Below, piece after piece: positions 48,304 to 56,197 of a stretch of DNA of 64,000 nucleotides. The first letter of the stretch is position 1, and each line of letters opens with the position of its first letter. The position numbers and the translations under genes are program-made. Source of the stretch: an uncultured Gemmiger sp. (lineage in GTDB: Bacteria; Bacillota; Clostridia; Oscillospirales; Ruminococcaceae); contig CALXHT010000001.1 in assembly GCA_944388215.1 (NCBI GenBank), positions 186,001 to 250,000 on the forward strand, written 5' to 3'. The notes under the pieces were generated by a model. It made no database searches, was not told the origin of the DNA, and was given only the letters and a program-made list of their open reading frames with translations.

Positions 48304-48987
48304 TTACAGGGTGTCGGGGTCAAACTTGTAGCCGATGCCCCACACCGTCACGATATAGTTGCGGCAATGCCCCAGGTGGCTGCGCAGCATCTTGATGTGC
48401 GTATCCACGGTGCGGTCCTCGCCGTAGTAGTCATAGTTCCATACCTTCTGCAGGATTTTTTCCCGGCTCAGGGCAATGCCCTTGTTGCTCACAAGAAAGA
48501 CCAAAAGATCGAATTCCTTGGGGGTCAGCGGGGCTTCCTGCCCGGCAACCTTCACGGTGTGGCTGGCGGTGTCGATGCTCAGATCCCCGAAGACGTAGCT
48601 GTTCTGGCTCTCCTCGGGGCGGGGCATGGTGCGGGCCAGCACGGCTTTGACCCGGGCCACCAGCTCCCGGGGGGAGAAGGGCTTCACCACGTAGTCGTCG
48701 GCGCCGCCCTCTAAACCGGCCAGCTTGTCGTATTCCTCGCTGCGGGCAGTCAGCATGATCACCGGCGTCATGATTTTGCGGGTGCGCATCTCCCGCAGAC
48801 AGGTCATGCCGTCCATGAACGGCATCATGATATCCAGGATCACCAGATCGATCCCGCCCTGTGTCAGCACGCTCAGGGCGGCGGCGCCGTCCCCGGCCTC
48901 CTCACAGGTAAAACCGGCATATTGCAAATGTTCGCGGATCAGGTCCCGAATCCGCGGTTCATCATCCACGACCAAAATTTTTGCCAT
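48304..48987 (-). CDS. OmpR/PhoB-type response regulator
   Basis: 227 residues. Receiver domain with the acidic pair DDE near the N-terminus and phospho-acceptor Asp in LVILDIMMPFMDG (about residue 52); C-terminal winged helix with VDTHIKMLRSHLG and TVWGIGYKF for DNA recognition. Partner of the kinase 16 bases downstream. ATG 48987 follows AAAAGGAGG. Its own promoter has a good -10 and poor -35, as expected if it activates itself. Confidence 0.96.
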   Translation of the reverse strand: MAKILVVDDEPRIRDLIREHLQYAGFTCEEAGDGAAALSVLTQGGIDLVILDIMMPFMDGMTCLREMRTRKIMTPVIMLTARSEEYDKLAGLEGGADDYVVKPFSPRELVARVKAVLARTMPRPEESQNSYVFGDLSIDTASHTVKVAGQEAPLTPKEFDLLVFLVSNKGIALSREKILQKVWNYDYYGEDRTVDTHIKMLRSHLGHCRNYIVTVWGIGYKFDPDTL

Positions 48988-49016
48988 ACAGTCGGCCTCC
49001 TTTTATCACACTTTCT

Positions 49017-49022
49017 ATTGTA
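49017..49022 (-). promoter_or_regulatory. -10 element for the two-component operon
   Basis: Minus strand TACAAT, 30 bases before the regulator ATG, with no good -35; probably activator-dependent. Confidence 0.5.
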
Positions 49023-49115
49023 ACACAATATCCTCCCGGCGTGGCGAAATTGTGAAAACTTTTGAAAAAAACTATAAAATTTCCCTGCAGGGGCCCGAGG
49101 CAAAGGCCGGGGCGA

Positions 49116-49144
49116 TTGCATTTTGTGCCGCGGTGCGGTACAAT
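49116..49144 (+). promoter_or_regulatory. SigA-type promoter of the glycerophosphodiesterase gene
   Basis: TTGCAT (49116-49121), 17-base spacer, TACAAT (49139-49144). Confidence 0.8.
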
Positions 49145-49164
49145 CAGAAACAAGAGGTGATGCT

Positions 49165-50025
49165 ATGCTGTGGTGGTTGCTGGTGTTGGCGGCTGTGCCG
49201 GTGCTGTTTGTCGTGCTGGTGTTGTTTTTGGTGTGGCCGGGAGCGCCCCGCCGACGGCTGCGGCAGCCTTTCTGCGGCCGGAGCTACGCCCACCGGGGCC
49301 TCTTCGGCGCCCAGCAGCGCCCGCCCGAAAACAGCCTGCCGGCCTTTGCCGCGGCGGCCCGGGGCGGGTACGGCATCGAGCTGGACGTGCAGTTCACCGA
49401 GGACCGCCAGCTGGTGGTCTTCCATGACGACACGCTGGACCGGATGACCCCGGCCAGGGGCGGCGTCAACGTTACGCCGTGGCCGGTGGTTTCGGCCTTG
49501 CCGCTGGCGGGCAGCGGGGAACACGCGCCGCTGTTTTCCGAAGTGCTGCAGGCGGTGGCAAAGGCCAATCCCGCCACGCCGCTGATCGTGGAGATCAAGA
49601 GCCGGTATGAGTACCGGGGACGGTATCTGCTGGAACTCTGCCGCACGGTGCTGGCGGCGCTGAAACAGTACCCGGGGCCCTACTGCATCGAAAGTTTTGA
49701 CCCCCGTGTGGTGCGCCTTGTGCGGATTCTGGCGCCGGGTGTGGTGCGCGGCCAGCTGGCCGACAGTTACCGCAACCACCGCCGCATCGGCACGCCGCGG
49801 GTGGCGGCTTATCTTCTGTCCCACTGCTTCGGCAATCTGCTGGCCCGGCCGGACTTCATTGCCTGGTGTCCGGACAAGCGCAACTGGGCCATCCGGCTCT
49901 GTGCGGCGCTGGGCGCCATGACCGTCATGTGGACGGCGGTGCCGGAGTACGACATTGCCCGGCTGGAACGGGAGAACGATGCGGTGATCTTCCAGTGGTA
50001 TCAGGCGGACCCCAAATTCAAATAA
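49165..50025 (+). CDS. Membrane-anchored glycerophosphodiester phosphodiesterase (GDPD)
   Basis: 286 residues. An N-terminal membrane helix (about 2-22) precedes a GDPD TIM-barrel: AHRG (about 42-45), PENSLPAF, and ELDVQFTEDRQLVVFHDDTLDRM with the catalytic Glu, Asp and His residues. Hydrolyses glycerophosphodiesters to glycerol 3-phosphate and an alcohol. ATG 49165 has AAGAGGTGA upstream; an earlier ATG overlaps the promoter. Orientation of the barrel (inside or outside) is not certain, because the helix could be a signal or an anchor. Confidence 0.92.
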   Translation: MLWWLLVLAAVPVLFVVLVLFLVWPGAPRRRLRQPFCGRSYAHRGLFGAQQRPPENSLPAFAAAARGGYGIELDVQFTEDRQLVVFHDDTLDRMTPARGGVNVTPWPVVSALPLAGSGEHAPLFSEVLQAVAKANPATPLIVEIKSRYEYRGRYLLELCRTVLAALKQYPGPYCIESFDPRVVRLVRILAPGVVRGQLADSYRNHRRIGTPRVAAYLLSHCFGNLLARPDFIAWCPDKRNWAIRLCAALGAMTVMWTAVPEYDIARLERENDAVIFQWYQADPKFK

Positions 50026-50032
50026 GCATACG

Positions 50033-50085
50033 AAGCGCAGCCCGCGCATATCCTTGCATGGAATGATGACAAGGGGGCTGCGCTT
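50033..50085 (+). promoter_or_regulatory. Hairpin that masks the ribosome site of the DUF4830 gene
   Basis: AAGCGCAGCCC (50033-50043) pairs perfectly with GGGCTGCGCTT (50075-50085), which ends at the base before the ATG and includes part of the AAGGGGG ribosome site. No T run follows. Confidence 0.55.
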
Positions 50086-50640
50086 ATGTTTTTATTTACG
50101 GTGACCAAACCCGGGCTGCGGCAGGCGGGCGCGCTTGCCCTGTGTGCGGTATGCCTGTGCGGCACAGTGGCGGCGGCGGTACATTTTTCCGGCGATGCGG
50201 TGACGGCGGCGGCCGACGCGGCGCCGGGCATCGAGACCACCCAGGACATCGGCAGTTATTTCACGGGGTACGGCTTCGAGACCGACCTGTCCACCGCGGC
50301 GGTGGATAAGGTGAAGATCCCCAAGAAGTGGGACGACAGCTTCGCCGCCTTCAACCAGGTGGTGCAGGAGAGTGACCTGGACCTGTCGGACTACAAGGGC
50401 AAGACGGTGGAAAAATGGACGCTGCTCTGCCCGGCGCTGTCCACGGGGGACCAGGACACCTACTGCGTGCTGCTGGTGTACAAGGCGAAGGCCATCGGCG
50501 CCTATCTGCTGCAGAAGCCTTCCGGGGAGGTGACGGGGCTGATCACGGCGGCCAAGGCCAGCGCCGAGACAGCCGCCGCCCAGCAGGAGGACACCCAGGC
50601 CACCGCGGCCGAGACCGAGATCGAATATCCCACAGAATGA
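50086..50640 (+). CDS. DUF4830 family extracytoplasmic protein
   Basis: 184 residues. N-terminal signal anchor (about 10-34), then IETTQDIGSYFTGYGFE, VKIPKKWDDSFAAFNQ and LDLSDYKGKTVEKWTL, the recognisable core of DUF4830. The C-terminus is low-complexity (AAAQQEDTQATAAETE). Function unknown. ATG 50086; its ribosome site lies in the hairpin just upstream. It follows the GDPD gene by 60 bases. Confidence 0.8.
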   Translation: MFLFTVTKPGLRQAGALALCAVCLCGTVAAAVHFSGDAVTAAADAAPGIETTQDIGSYFTGYGFETDLSTAAVDKVKIPKKWDDSFAAFNQVVQESDLDLSDYKGKTVEKWTLLCPALSTGDQDTYCVLLVYKAKAIGAYLLQKPSGEVTGLITAAKASAETAAAQQEDTQATAAETEIEYPTE

Positions 50641-50642
50641 GG

Positions 50643-50687
50643 ACACCCGCCGGAGGTTCCAGCTGGAACCTCCGGCGGGTGTGTTTT
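50643..50687. terminator. Long bidirectional intrinsic terminator
   Basis: A 40-base near-perfect palindrome, arms of 18 bases (50643-50660 and 50665-50682), with T run GTTTTT; separates genes ending at 50640 (+) and 50688 (-). Confidence 0.95.
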
Positions 50688-51134
50688 TCAGGATTTGCGG
50701 CGCTTGAGGGGGATACTGCAGACCAGCGCGATGCCCAGGGCCAGGGCCACGGCGATCTTCAGGGTCTCCACGCCTTTGTTGGCGAAGAGGGAGCGGTCAT
50801 CCCGAAGGAAATAGTAGGCGGTGTAGTAGATGCCGGCGCCGGGCACCAGCGGGAAGATCCCGCACAGCAAAAACAGCGTGATGGGTGCCTTGTGGCGGAT
50901 GGCAAACAGCCGGGCGCAGGCGGTGAGCGGCAGGGCCGCCACCAGGGTGGCCGCGGGGGCGCTCAGACCGCCCAGGCCGGTGCACAGCACATAGACCAGC
51001 CAGCCCACGGCGCCGGTGAGGCCGCAGGCCAGGTAATGCCGGGGGGAGACCCGGAAGGTCACGCCGAAGCTGATGGTGGCCACGATGGCCACCAGGAACT
51101 GGACCAGATAGTCCGCCCAAAGGGGAATTACCAT
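50688..51134 (-). CDS. ThrE-type exporter, second half (ThrE_2, DUF3815)
   Basis: 148 residues with four to five membrane helices; PLVPGAGIYYTAYYFLR is the signature of the short ThrE_2 subunit. With the preceding gene it makes a two-component threonine/serine exporter. Start ATG 51134 overlaps the stop of that gene (51128) by seven bases. Ends at a shared terminator. Confidence 0.9.
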   Translation of the reverse strand: MVIPLWADYLVQFLVAIVATISFGVTFRVSPRHYLACGLTGAVGWLVYVLCTGLGGLSAPAATLVAALPLTACARLFAIRHKAPITLFLLCGIFPLVPGAGIYYTAYYFLRDDRSLFANKGVETLKIAVALALGIALVCSIPLKRRKS

Positions 51135-51907
51135 ACGATCGCCCCCAATCCGCGCCCGGCCAGCCAGGCCAGTACCACGCCGCAGGCGATGCTGCCCGCC
51201 ACGAGGACGGCATCCAGCAGGCGGATGGCGCCCGAGAGATAGTCCGCGTTGATGATATCCCGGATGCCCATGGTCAGGGCGACGCCGGGGGTGAGCACCA
51301 TCAGGGCGCCGATGGTGGCGGTGTTGACATCCAGCACCGGCAGGAAGAAACTGACGCCCAGCGCCCAGAGGGTGCACAGACAGGCGGCCACAATGTCGGT
51401 GAAGATGCGGTTGATACGCCGTTTGCCGAACTGCTGGCAGACCACCGATTCCAGCAGGCCTGCCACGGCGGCCACCAGCATTTCGGCCAGGGTGCCGCCG
51501 AACAGGAAGGCGAAGCAGGCGCTGCCCACCACACAGGCCAGCCGTTCGGCGCGGGGCGGGGTGGAGCCGATGGCCCAGGAGGATTCCAGCTTCCGCCGGG
51601 CCCGGGGCAGGTCCAGCTGGCCGGCAGCCAGCTCCCGGGACAGCTCGTTCACCGCCTCCACCCGGCCCAGATGGATGGAAATCAGCGGCACATGGCGCAC
51701 CATGCTGCGGCTTTCGCCGCCCTCGGGCCGGGCCGAGGCGAAGATGCCGTTGGTCAGCACATAGACGTGGAAGTCCTCCAGGTTCAGGCTGCGGGCCATG
51801 ATCTCCATGGTCTGCTGGGCGCGGAACACCTCGCCGCCGTTCTCCAGCATGGTCTGCCCGGCGTCCAGGACCAGCTTCATCGTTTGTTCAAATTCATTAC
51901 TGGCCAC
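51128..51907 (-). CDS. ThrE-type threonine/serine exporter, first half (DUF1212)
   Basis: 259 residues. The cytoplasmic N-terminus (VLDAGQTMLENGGEVFRAQQTMEIM, with the conserved Gly-Gly-Glu) and about five membrane helices, including LTPGVALTMGIRDIINADYLSG, define PF06738. Start is GTG 51907, with GGGAG upstream; it overlaps the end of neuA by 11 bases. Why a predicted amino-acid exporter is fused translationally to a sialic-acid-type operon is unclear. Confidence 0.92.
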   Translation of the reverse strand: MASNEFEQTMKLVLDAGQTMLENGGEVFRAQQTMEIMARSLNLEDFHVYVLTNGIFASARPEGGESRSMVRHVPLISIHLGRVEAVNELSRELAAGQLDLPRARRKLESSWAIGSTPPRAERLACVVGSACFAFLFGGTLAEMLVAAVAGLLESVVCQQFGKRRINRIFTDIVAACLCTLWALGVSFFLPVLDVNTATIGALMVLTPGVALTMGIRDIINADYLSGAIRLLDAVLVAGSIACGVVLAWLAGRGLGAIVW

Positions 51908-52661
51908 GGATGTTCTCCCGCACTGCGTTGAATTCGGGGTAATGGTCGTACAGATGCCGGGCGATGGCTTCCATCAGCAGATAGTCGTGCTCGGAATCAA
52001 TGTCGATGATGCCGGTGTCCATCATGACGCTGACGCCGATCTTGCCCCGCCAGAGCATGCCGTCGGTGTTCTGGGCCAGGAAATCCCGGCGGAACACATA
52101 GATGGAGGCGTTGACATCGTAGACATCGGGGGCCTGCTGCCGGCCGGTGAACTCGCTGTGGATGACCTGCTCCACATGGTCGCCCACCGTCTTGACCATG
52201 TTGAACCAGGGGTTGCGCCGGGCCTCGCAGACGCTGAACACCAGGTCCAGGTCCTCCCGGGACTGCTTGAGGGCAAAGGCATTCTCAATGTCGGCGACGG
52301 TGCGCAGCGGGCTGGTGATGTCCAGGTCCATGTACCAGTCGTAGGGGGCGCCGGTGCGCTCCTCCATGCGGCGCAGGCTGTCCTGGTAGACCGCCATCTT
52401 GGGCACCTTGTCGCCGCCCAGCTCCGCCCCGCGGGGCAGATAGACCACTTCGGGGTACCGGGCCGCCACCAGGCGGGCCAGGTCCTCGCTGTCGGTGTTG
52501 AGGGCCAGGTCGATCTGCAGCTCGGGATGGTTGCGGCAGAACAGTTCCGCCGCGCTCAGCGAGTAGTAGACCAGCGGCTGACCGCAGAATACCTTCAGGT
52601 TCTTGTTCTTGAAACCTTTGCTGCCGGCGCGGCCGCAAATGGTGATGAGCAGACGATTCAT
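51897..52661 (-). CDS. neuA: CMP-nonulosonic acid synthetase (NeuA/LegF-like cytidylyltransferase)
   Basis: 254 residues. The N-terminal CGRAGSKGFKNKNL (about 9-22) is the CTP-binding loop of CMP-sialate synthetases; DLDITSPLRT and DIDSEHDYLL are the product-binding and metal sites. Activates the nonulosonic acid made by the upstream enzymes as its CMP sugar. ATG 52661 lies one base after the stop of the Gfo/Idh gene. Confidence 0.92.
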   Translation of the reverse strand: MNRLLITICGRAGSKGFKNKNLKVFCGQPLVYYSLSAAELFCRNHPELQIDLALNTDSEDLARLVAARYPEVVYLPRGAELGGDKVPKMAVYQDSLRRMEERTGAPYDWYMDLDITSPLRTVADIENAFALKQSREDLDLVFSVCEARRNPWFNMVKTVGDHVEQVIHSEFTGRQQAPDVYDVNASIYVFRRDFLAQNTDGMLWRGKIGVSVMMDTGIIDIDSEHDYLLMEAIARHLYDHYPEFNAVRENIRGQ

Positions 52662-52662
52662 C

Positions 52663-53610
52663 TTATTTCTCTCCCAACGTCAGTTGTAATACCTGCAGCG
52701 CCAGTTCCGGCGGATTGCAGCTGGCCGGGGCATCCCCCAGCGCGTAGTCCACAAAATAGGCCATCTCCCGCTCGTACCGGCGGTTGACCTCCTCCTCACA
52801 GTGCCGGACCGTGCCGTCGGGCAGGGTCAGCGTCCCGGCGCCGAAATCCGCCACCACGCTCCCGTCATGGCAGAACAGCTCCAGGGAACGGCGGTAGCCC
52901 CGGCCGAAATAGTCCAGATGCACCTCCGCCAGCAGGGACGGATACCGGGCAATGTACACCGACAGATCGTCGGAATCGATCTCCAGGTCGGAGTAGGTGC
53001 CCTTGAAGTTGTACAGCGCCTCCGGCACACCGAACAGGTCCACCAGATAGTCCCACTCGTGGATGAGGTCGATGGTCACGCCGCCGCCCAGCGCCTTGTG
53101 GGCGCTGTAGATGGTGCGGTAGTCCACCCCGGGACGCCAGTCGGGCAGATAGCTGGAACAGATCACCCGGGCACAGTAGGGGTGCAGGGTGGGCAGCAGC
53201 TCTTTCAGGGCCAGCATGGTGCCGCACCACCGCATGGGGGCGGCCACGTAGGCCTTCTGCCCGGCGGGCAGGTAGTCCTGCAGCTTCAGCCCCGTCTGCT
53301 CCGCCGAGAAGATGGGCTTCTCGATGAAGAGCGCCCCTCCCCGGCCGTAGACGGTGCGCAGGGCCTCGGCGTGGAGGCTGGTGGGGTTGGTGATGAAGAT
53401 CACATCGTAGCGGGCGGGCAGCTGGTCGGTCCCGGTATACTGGGCGTGAAGCTTTTCCGCCACGCCGGGCCGCAGCGGGCGGTGCAGGTCACTGCGCAGG
53501 GCATCGGCTTCCAGCGTCCAGCCACGGTCAGCGCACAGGGCCGCCAGGTTGTTCAGATGGCGCGTTCCGATGGAGCCCAGCCCCACAAAGAGGGCAGTCA
53601 ATGTTTTCAT
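52663..53610 (-). CDS. Gfo/Idh/MocA family oxidoreductase
   Basis: 315 residues. The N-terminal Rossmann motif LFVGLGSIGTRHLNNL, ITNPTSLHAE and FIEKPIFS (EKP motif) are characteristic. The central segment YLPDWRPGVDYR...GGGVTIDLIHEWDYL is typical of oxidoreductases found beside CMP-sugar synthetase genes in nonulosonate clusters. Probably acts on a sugar intermediate with NAD(P). ATG 53610. Substrate unknown. Confidence 0.9.
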   Translation of the reverse strand: MKTLTALFVGLGSIGTRHLNNLAALCADRGWTLEADALRSDLHRPLRPGVAEKLHAQYTGTDQLPARYDVIFITNPTSLHAEALRTVYGRGGALFIEKPIFSAEQTGLKLQDYLPAGQKAYVAAPMRWCGTMLALKELLPTLHPYCARVICSSYLPDWRPGVDYRTIYSAHKALGGGVTIDLIHEWDYLVDLFGVPEALYNFKGTYSDLEIDSDDLSVYIARYPSLLAEVHLDYFGRGYRRSLELFCHDGSVVADFGAGTLTLPDGTVRHCEEEVNRRYEREMAYFVDYALGDAPASCNPPELALQVLQLTLGEK

Positions 53611-53625
53611 GAAAAAATCTCCCTG

Positions 53626-53967
53626 TCAGACGGTGGAATCTCGGTCAAAGCCCAGATAGCGGGTGCCCTGAAAATGCAGCATGCCGCGATCGCCCTCGGC
53701 GATCAGGCCGGCGTCCCGCCAGGGCAGACGCAGTTCCAGCCGGTCGCCGCTTTCAAACTGAAAGGTGGCGTAGTAGCTGGTGCTGCTGGTGTGGGGGCCG
53801 CCGTTGTAATGGTGCGCCCGGCGCCGGGCCACCACCGTGGCGGGCACGCTCAGGCGGGGGGACGCATTGTTCCGGGACCATTCCCGCAGATTGCGCACCA
53901 GGACCACCACAAAGACAATCACAAAAAGAAGAAAGAAAAGGTCGAAACCAAAGGCAGGAAAAAACAT
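53626..53967 (-). CDS. DUF2500-like single-helix membrane protein
   Basis: 113 residues: one N-terminal membrane helix (about 6-27), then RLSVPATVVARRRAHHYN...STSYYATFQFESGDRLELRL, which is the DUF2500 pattern. Not a sugar enzyme. It lies 15 bases from the next gene and 18 from the preceding one, between two sugar oxidoreductase genes, so it is transcribed with them. Confidence 0.8.
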   Translation of the reverse strand: MFFPAFGFDLFFLLFVIVFVVVLVRNLREWSRNNASPRLSVPATVVARRRAHHYNGGPHTSSTSYYATFQFESGDRLELRLPWRDAGLIAEGDRGMLHFQGTRYLGFDRDSTV

Positions 53968-53985
53968 GGGAAACCTCCCGGTAAC

Positions 53986-54963
53986 TCAGCCGCGTTCCAC
54001 GGCGTCCATCAGGTCGATGGCCGCCAGGTCCTTTTCAAAGGTCCAGCGCGGTGCCTCGGTGCCCTTCAGCACACCGAAGAAGTTGGCCAGCTCGTCCACA
54101 TAGGCGTTCTCCACGATGTTGTCGCTGTAGCGGCTGTCATGCTCAAAGCTGGTGTAGGTGTCCACCGGCTGCTTGTCGCCGTCCCGGAACTCATACAGCG
54201 CCTTGGGGTTGCCCTCCCAGAACAGGTGCAGCCCGTCGCCGAAGCACTCAAAGTTGCGCACCGCCTTGGGGGACACCACGTCCGCCGCCAGCACGCCCTG
54301 GGCGCCGCTCTTGTGGCGCAAAAGCAGGGTGGCGCAGTCAGGGTAGGGCAGACCAAGGTCGCTGATGGAATCGGTCTGCACCGTCATCTTCTCCACATCC
54401 CCGAAGGCGTCCAGCAGCCAGGGCAGGTCGATGCCGAAGATCTCCCGCACGCCGCCGGTGCGCACGTTGCCCACAAAGAAGTTCTTGTAGTTCTCCCAGG
54501 GGTGCCAGTCGGGCAGGTACTGCCCGATGTGGTAGATGTAGTGCACGGGTTTGCCGAAATCCTGTACAGCCTTTTTGATGTACTGGGTCTCCCGGCGGTA
54601 GAGCATGGTGGAGGAGAGGAAGAGCGGCAGATGCTTTTCTTTGGCCTTGGCCATATTCTCGGCATAGCCGTCCCGCACCAGGTTCAGCTCGGTGAAAACC
54701 GGCAGGTCATGGTCCAGCAGCTCGCCGATGATCGCCGCATGGGACAGCGGCGAGGTGCAGACCAGCGCCGCATCGGGCCGGGCGGCGGCCACGGCCTCGT
54801 CAATGGACGCCCAGGCGTCGGTCAACAGGCCCAGGTCCTTGGCTTCAGCGCGGCGGACCTCGGCGCTGTCCACACCCACCACCTCAATGGCGGCGTCCAT
54901 GCCCTTGGCCAGCCGGGCACGGCGCTTGCCCATGCTGCCCAGACCTACGATGAGAAGTTTCAT
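53986..54963 (-). CDS. Gfo/Idh/MocA family oxidoreductase
   Basis: 325 residues from ATG 54963 (AAAGGAG upstream). LLIVGLGSMGKRRARLA binds the nicotinamide cofactor; CTSPLSHAAI, TELNLVRDG (Glu-Leu-Asn in the place of EKP) and QYLPDWHPWENYKNFF follow. It is related to but distinct from the oxidoreductase at 52663. The unusual ELN in place of EKP lacks the Lys that often helps catalysis in this family. Role in the nonulosonate pathway inferred from location. Confidence 0.88.
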   Translation of the reverse strand: MKLLIVGLGSMGKRRARLAKGMDAAIEVVGVDSAEVRRAEAKDLGLLTDAWASIDEAVAAARPDAALVCTSPLSHAAIIGELLDHDLPVFTELNLVRDGYAENMAKAKEKHLPLFLSSTMLYRRETQYIKKAVQDFGKPVHYIYHIGQYLPDWHPWENYKNFFVGNVRTGGVREIFGIDLPWLLDAFGDVEKMTVQTDSISDLGLPYPDCATLLLRHKSGAQGVLAADVVSPKAVRNFECFGDGLHLFWEGNPKALYEFRDGDKQPVDTYTSFEHDSRYSDNIVENAYVDELANFFGVLKGTEAPRWTFEKDLAAIDLMDAVERG

Positions 54964-54964
54964 A

Positions 54965-56143
54965 TCAAACGCTCCTTTGCGGATCAAATGCCGGCACGGG
55001 GCCGTCATAGAAGGTTTTCACGGTCGTCCCGTCAAAGCGGTGCAGCACCGCGCAGATCTTGCCGCTGGTGTCGCCCCCGTTGTAGGGGCTGACGGCGGTG
55101 CGGGCCGCTGCCGCAAAAGCGGGGGAGAGGGCCTTGCGCAGTGCCGCCTCGATGGCGGCAGCCTCGGCGGGGCAGCACAGGACGTTGCGGCAGATCAGGC
55201 GTCCGGCCTGCCGCTGGCCGATGTTGACGGTGGGCACCCCGAAGGTGGGGGTCTCCACCACGCCGGAGGAGGAATTGCCCGCCACCAGCGCGGCATACTG
55301 CATGGCCGAGAGATACCGCCGCAGCCCGAGACTCTGGATAAATCCCGCCCGTTCGGGGTGGGCGGCGGCAAATTCCTGCATTTTTCGGGTGCAGAGCTGG
55401 CCGCCCGCGTCGGCGTTGGAGCCGGTGATGAGCCAGAACACGCCGTCCACCGCCGCCATGGCGGTGCAGAGGGCTTTTACCTGGACGGCGGGGTCAGGGG
55501 CGTCGGCGCTGGTCTCGGGGTGGTAGGTCACCAGGGCAAAGGGGCGTTCCAGCGGAAATCCCGTGGAGGCGCACAGTTCTTCCCGGGGCATCTTGGGCAG
55601 GGTGCGGATGTTCTCATCCCCCAGGCCGCCCACACAGAAGACCCGCCCCGGCTCCTCGCCCATCCGCACCAGTCGGGCGGCGCTGTCGGCGCAGGAGGGG
55701 AAATGCAGCGAAGCCATCTTGGTGATGCAGTGGCGGTAGTATTCGTCGGCGGCGCCCAGCGTCACGTCCCCGCCCGAAATATGGGCGATGGGAAGGTGCC
55801 GGGCCGCGGCCGCCGTGGCCACCGCAAAAATCTCGAAGCGGTCCCCCAGCAGCAGCACCCAGTGGGGGCGGTGGGCGGCAAAATAGTCGTCAAACACCGT
55901 CAGGGTGCGGGCGATGGTCCGGGCCACCGGCTCCTCCGCCTCCTGAAAGATGGGCAGCCGCGCGGCGATGGGCAGCCCGTCGGCCTCGATCTCCCGCACC
56001 GTCTCACCCAGCCAGGGGCAGAGGTGGGCGCCGGTCACCACCAGCCGCAGCTGCAGCGAATCGTTCGCCGCCAGTTTGCGTAAAACGGGGCGCAGCAGTC
56101 CGTATTCCGCCCGGGTGGCGGTTACCACGCAGATGGTAGGCAT
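54965..56143 (-). CDS. neuC: UDP/GDP-HexNAc 2-epimerase, hydrolysing (NeuC/LegG-like)
   Basis: 392 residues. VTATRAEYGLLRPVLRKL at the N-terminus, LLGDRFEIFAVATAA, HISGGDVTLGAADEYYRH and VAGNSSSGVVETPTFGVPTVNIGQRQAGR are the conserved blocks of hydrolysing epimerases of the WecB fold. Converts a nucleotide-linked N-acetylated hexosamine to the free ManNAc-type sugar for NeuB. Stop overlaps the start region of the next gene by spacing of one base. Confidence 0.94.
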   Translation of the reverse strand: MPTICVVTATRAEYGLLRPVLRKLAANDSLQLRLVVTGAHLCPWLGETVREIEADGLPIAARLPIFQEAEEPVARTIARTLTVFDDYFAAHRPHWVLLLGDRFEIFAVATAAAARHLPIAHISGGDVTLGAADEYYRHCITKMASLHFPSCADSAARLVRMGEEPGRVFCVGGLGDENIRTLPKMPREELCASTGFPLERPFALVTYHPETSADAPDPAVQVKALCTAMAAVDGVFWLITGSNADAGGQLCTRKMQEFAAAHPERAGFIQSLGLRRYLSAMQYAALVAGNSSSGVVETPTFGVPTVNIGQRQAGRLICRNVLCCPAEAAAIEAALRKALSPAFAAAARTAVSPYNGGDTSGKICAVLHRFDGTTVKTFYDGPVPAFDPQRSV

Positions 56144-56164
56144 ACAGGGTCCTTTCTGCAGAGC

Positions 56165-56188
56165 GCGGCGGCAAAAACTTGCCGCCGC
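56165..56188 (-). promoter_or_regulatory. Intercistronic hairpin between neuB and neuC
   Basis: GCGGCGGCAA / TTGCCGCCGC, 10-11 base pairs, no T run; probably mRNA-processing or stability element in the 54-base gap. Confidence 0.5.
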
Positions 56189-56197
56189 GGCTGTGTA

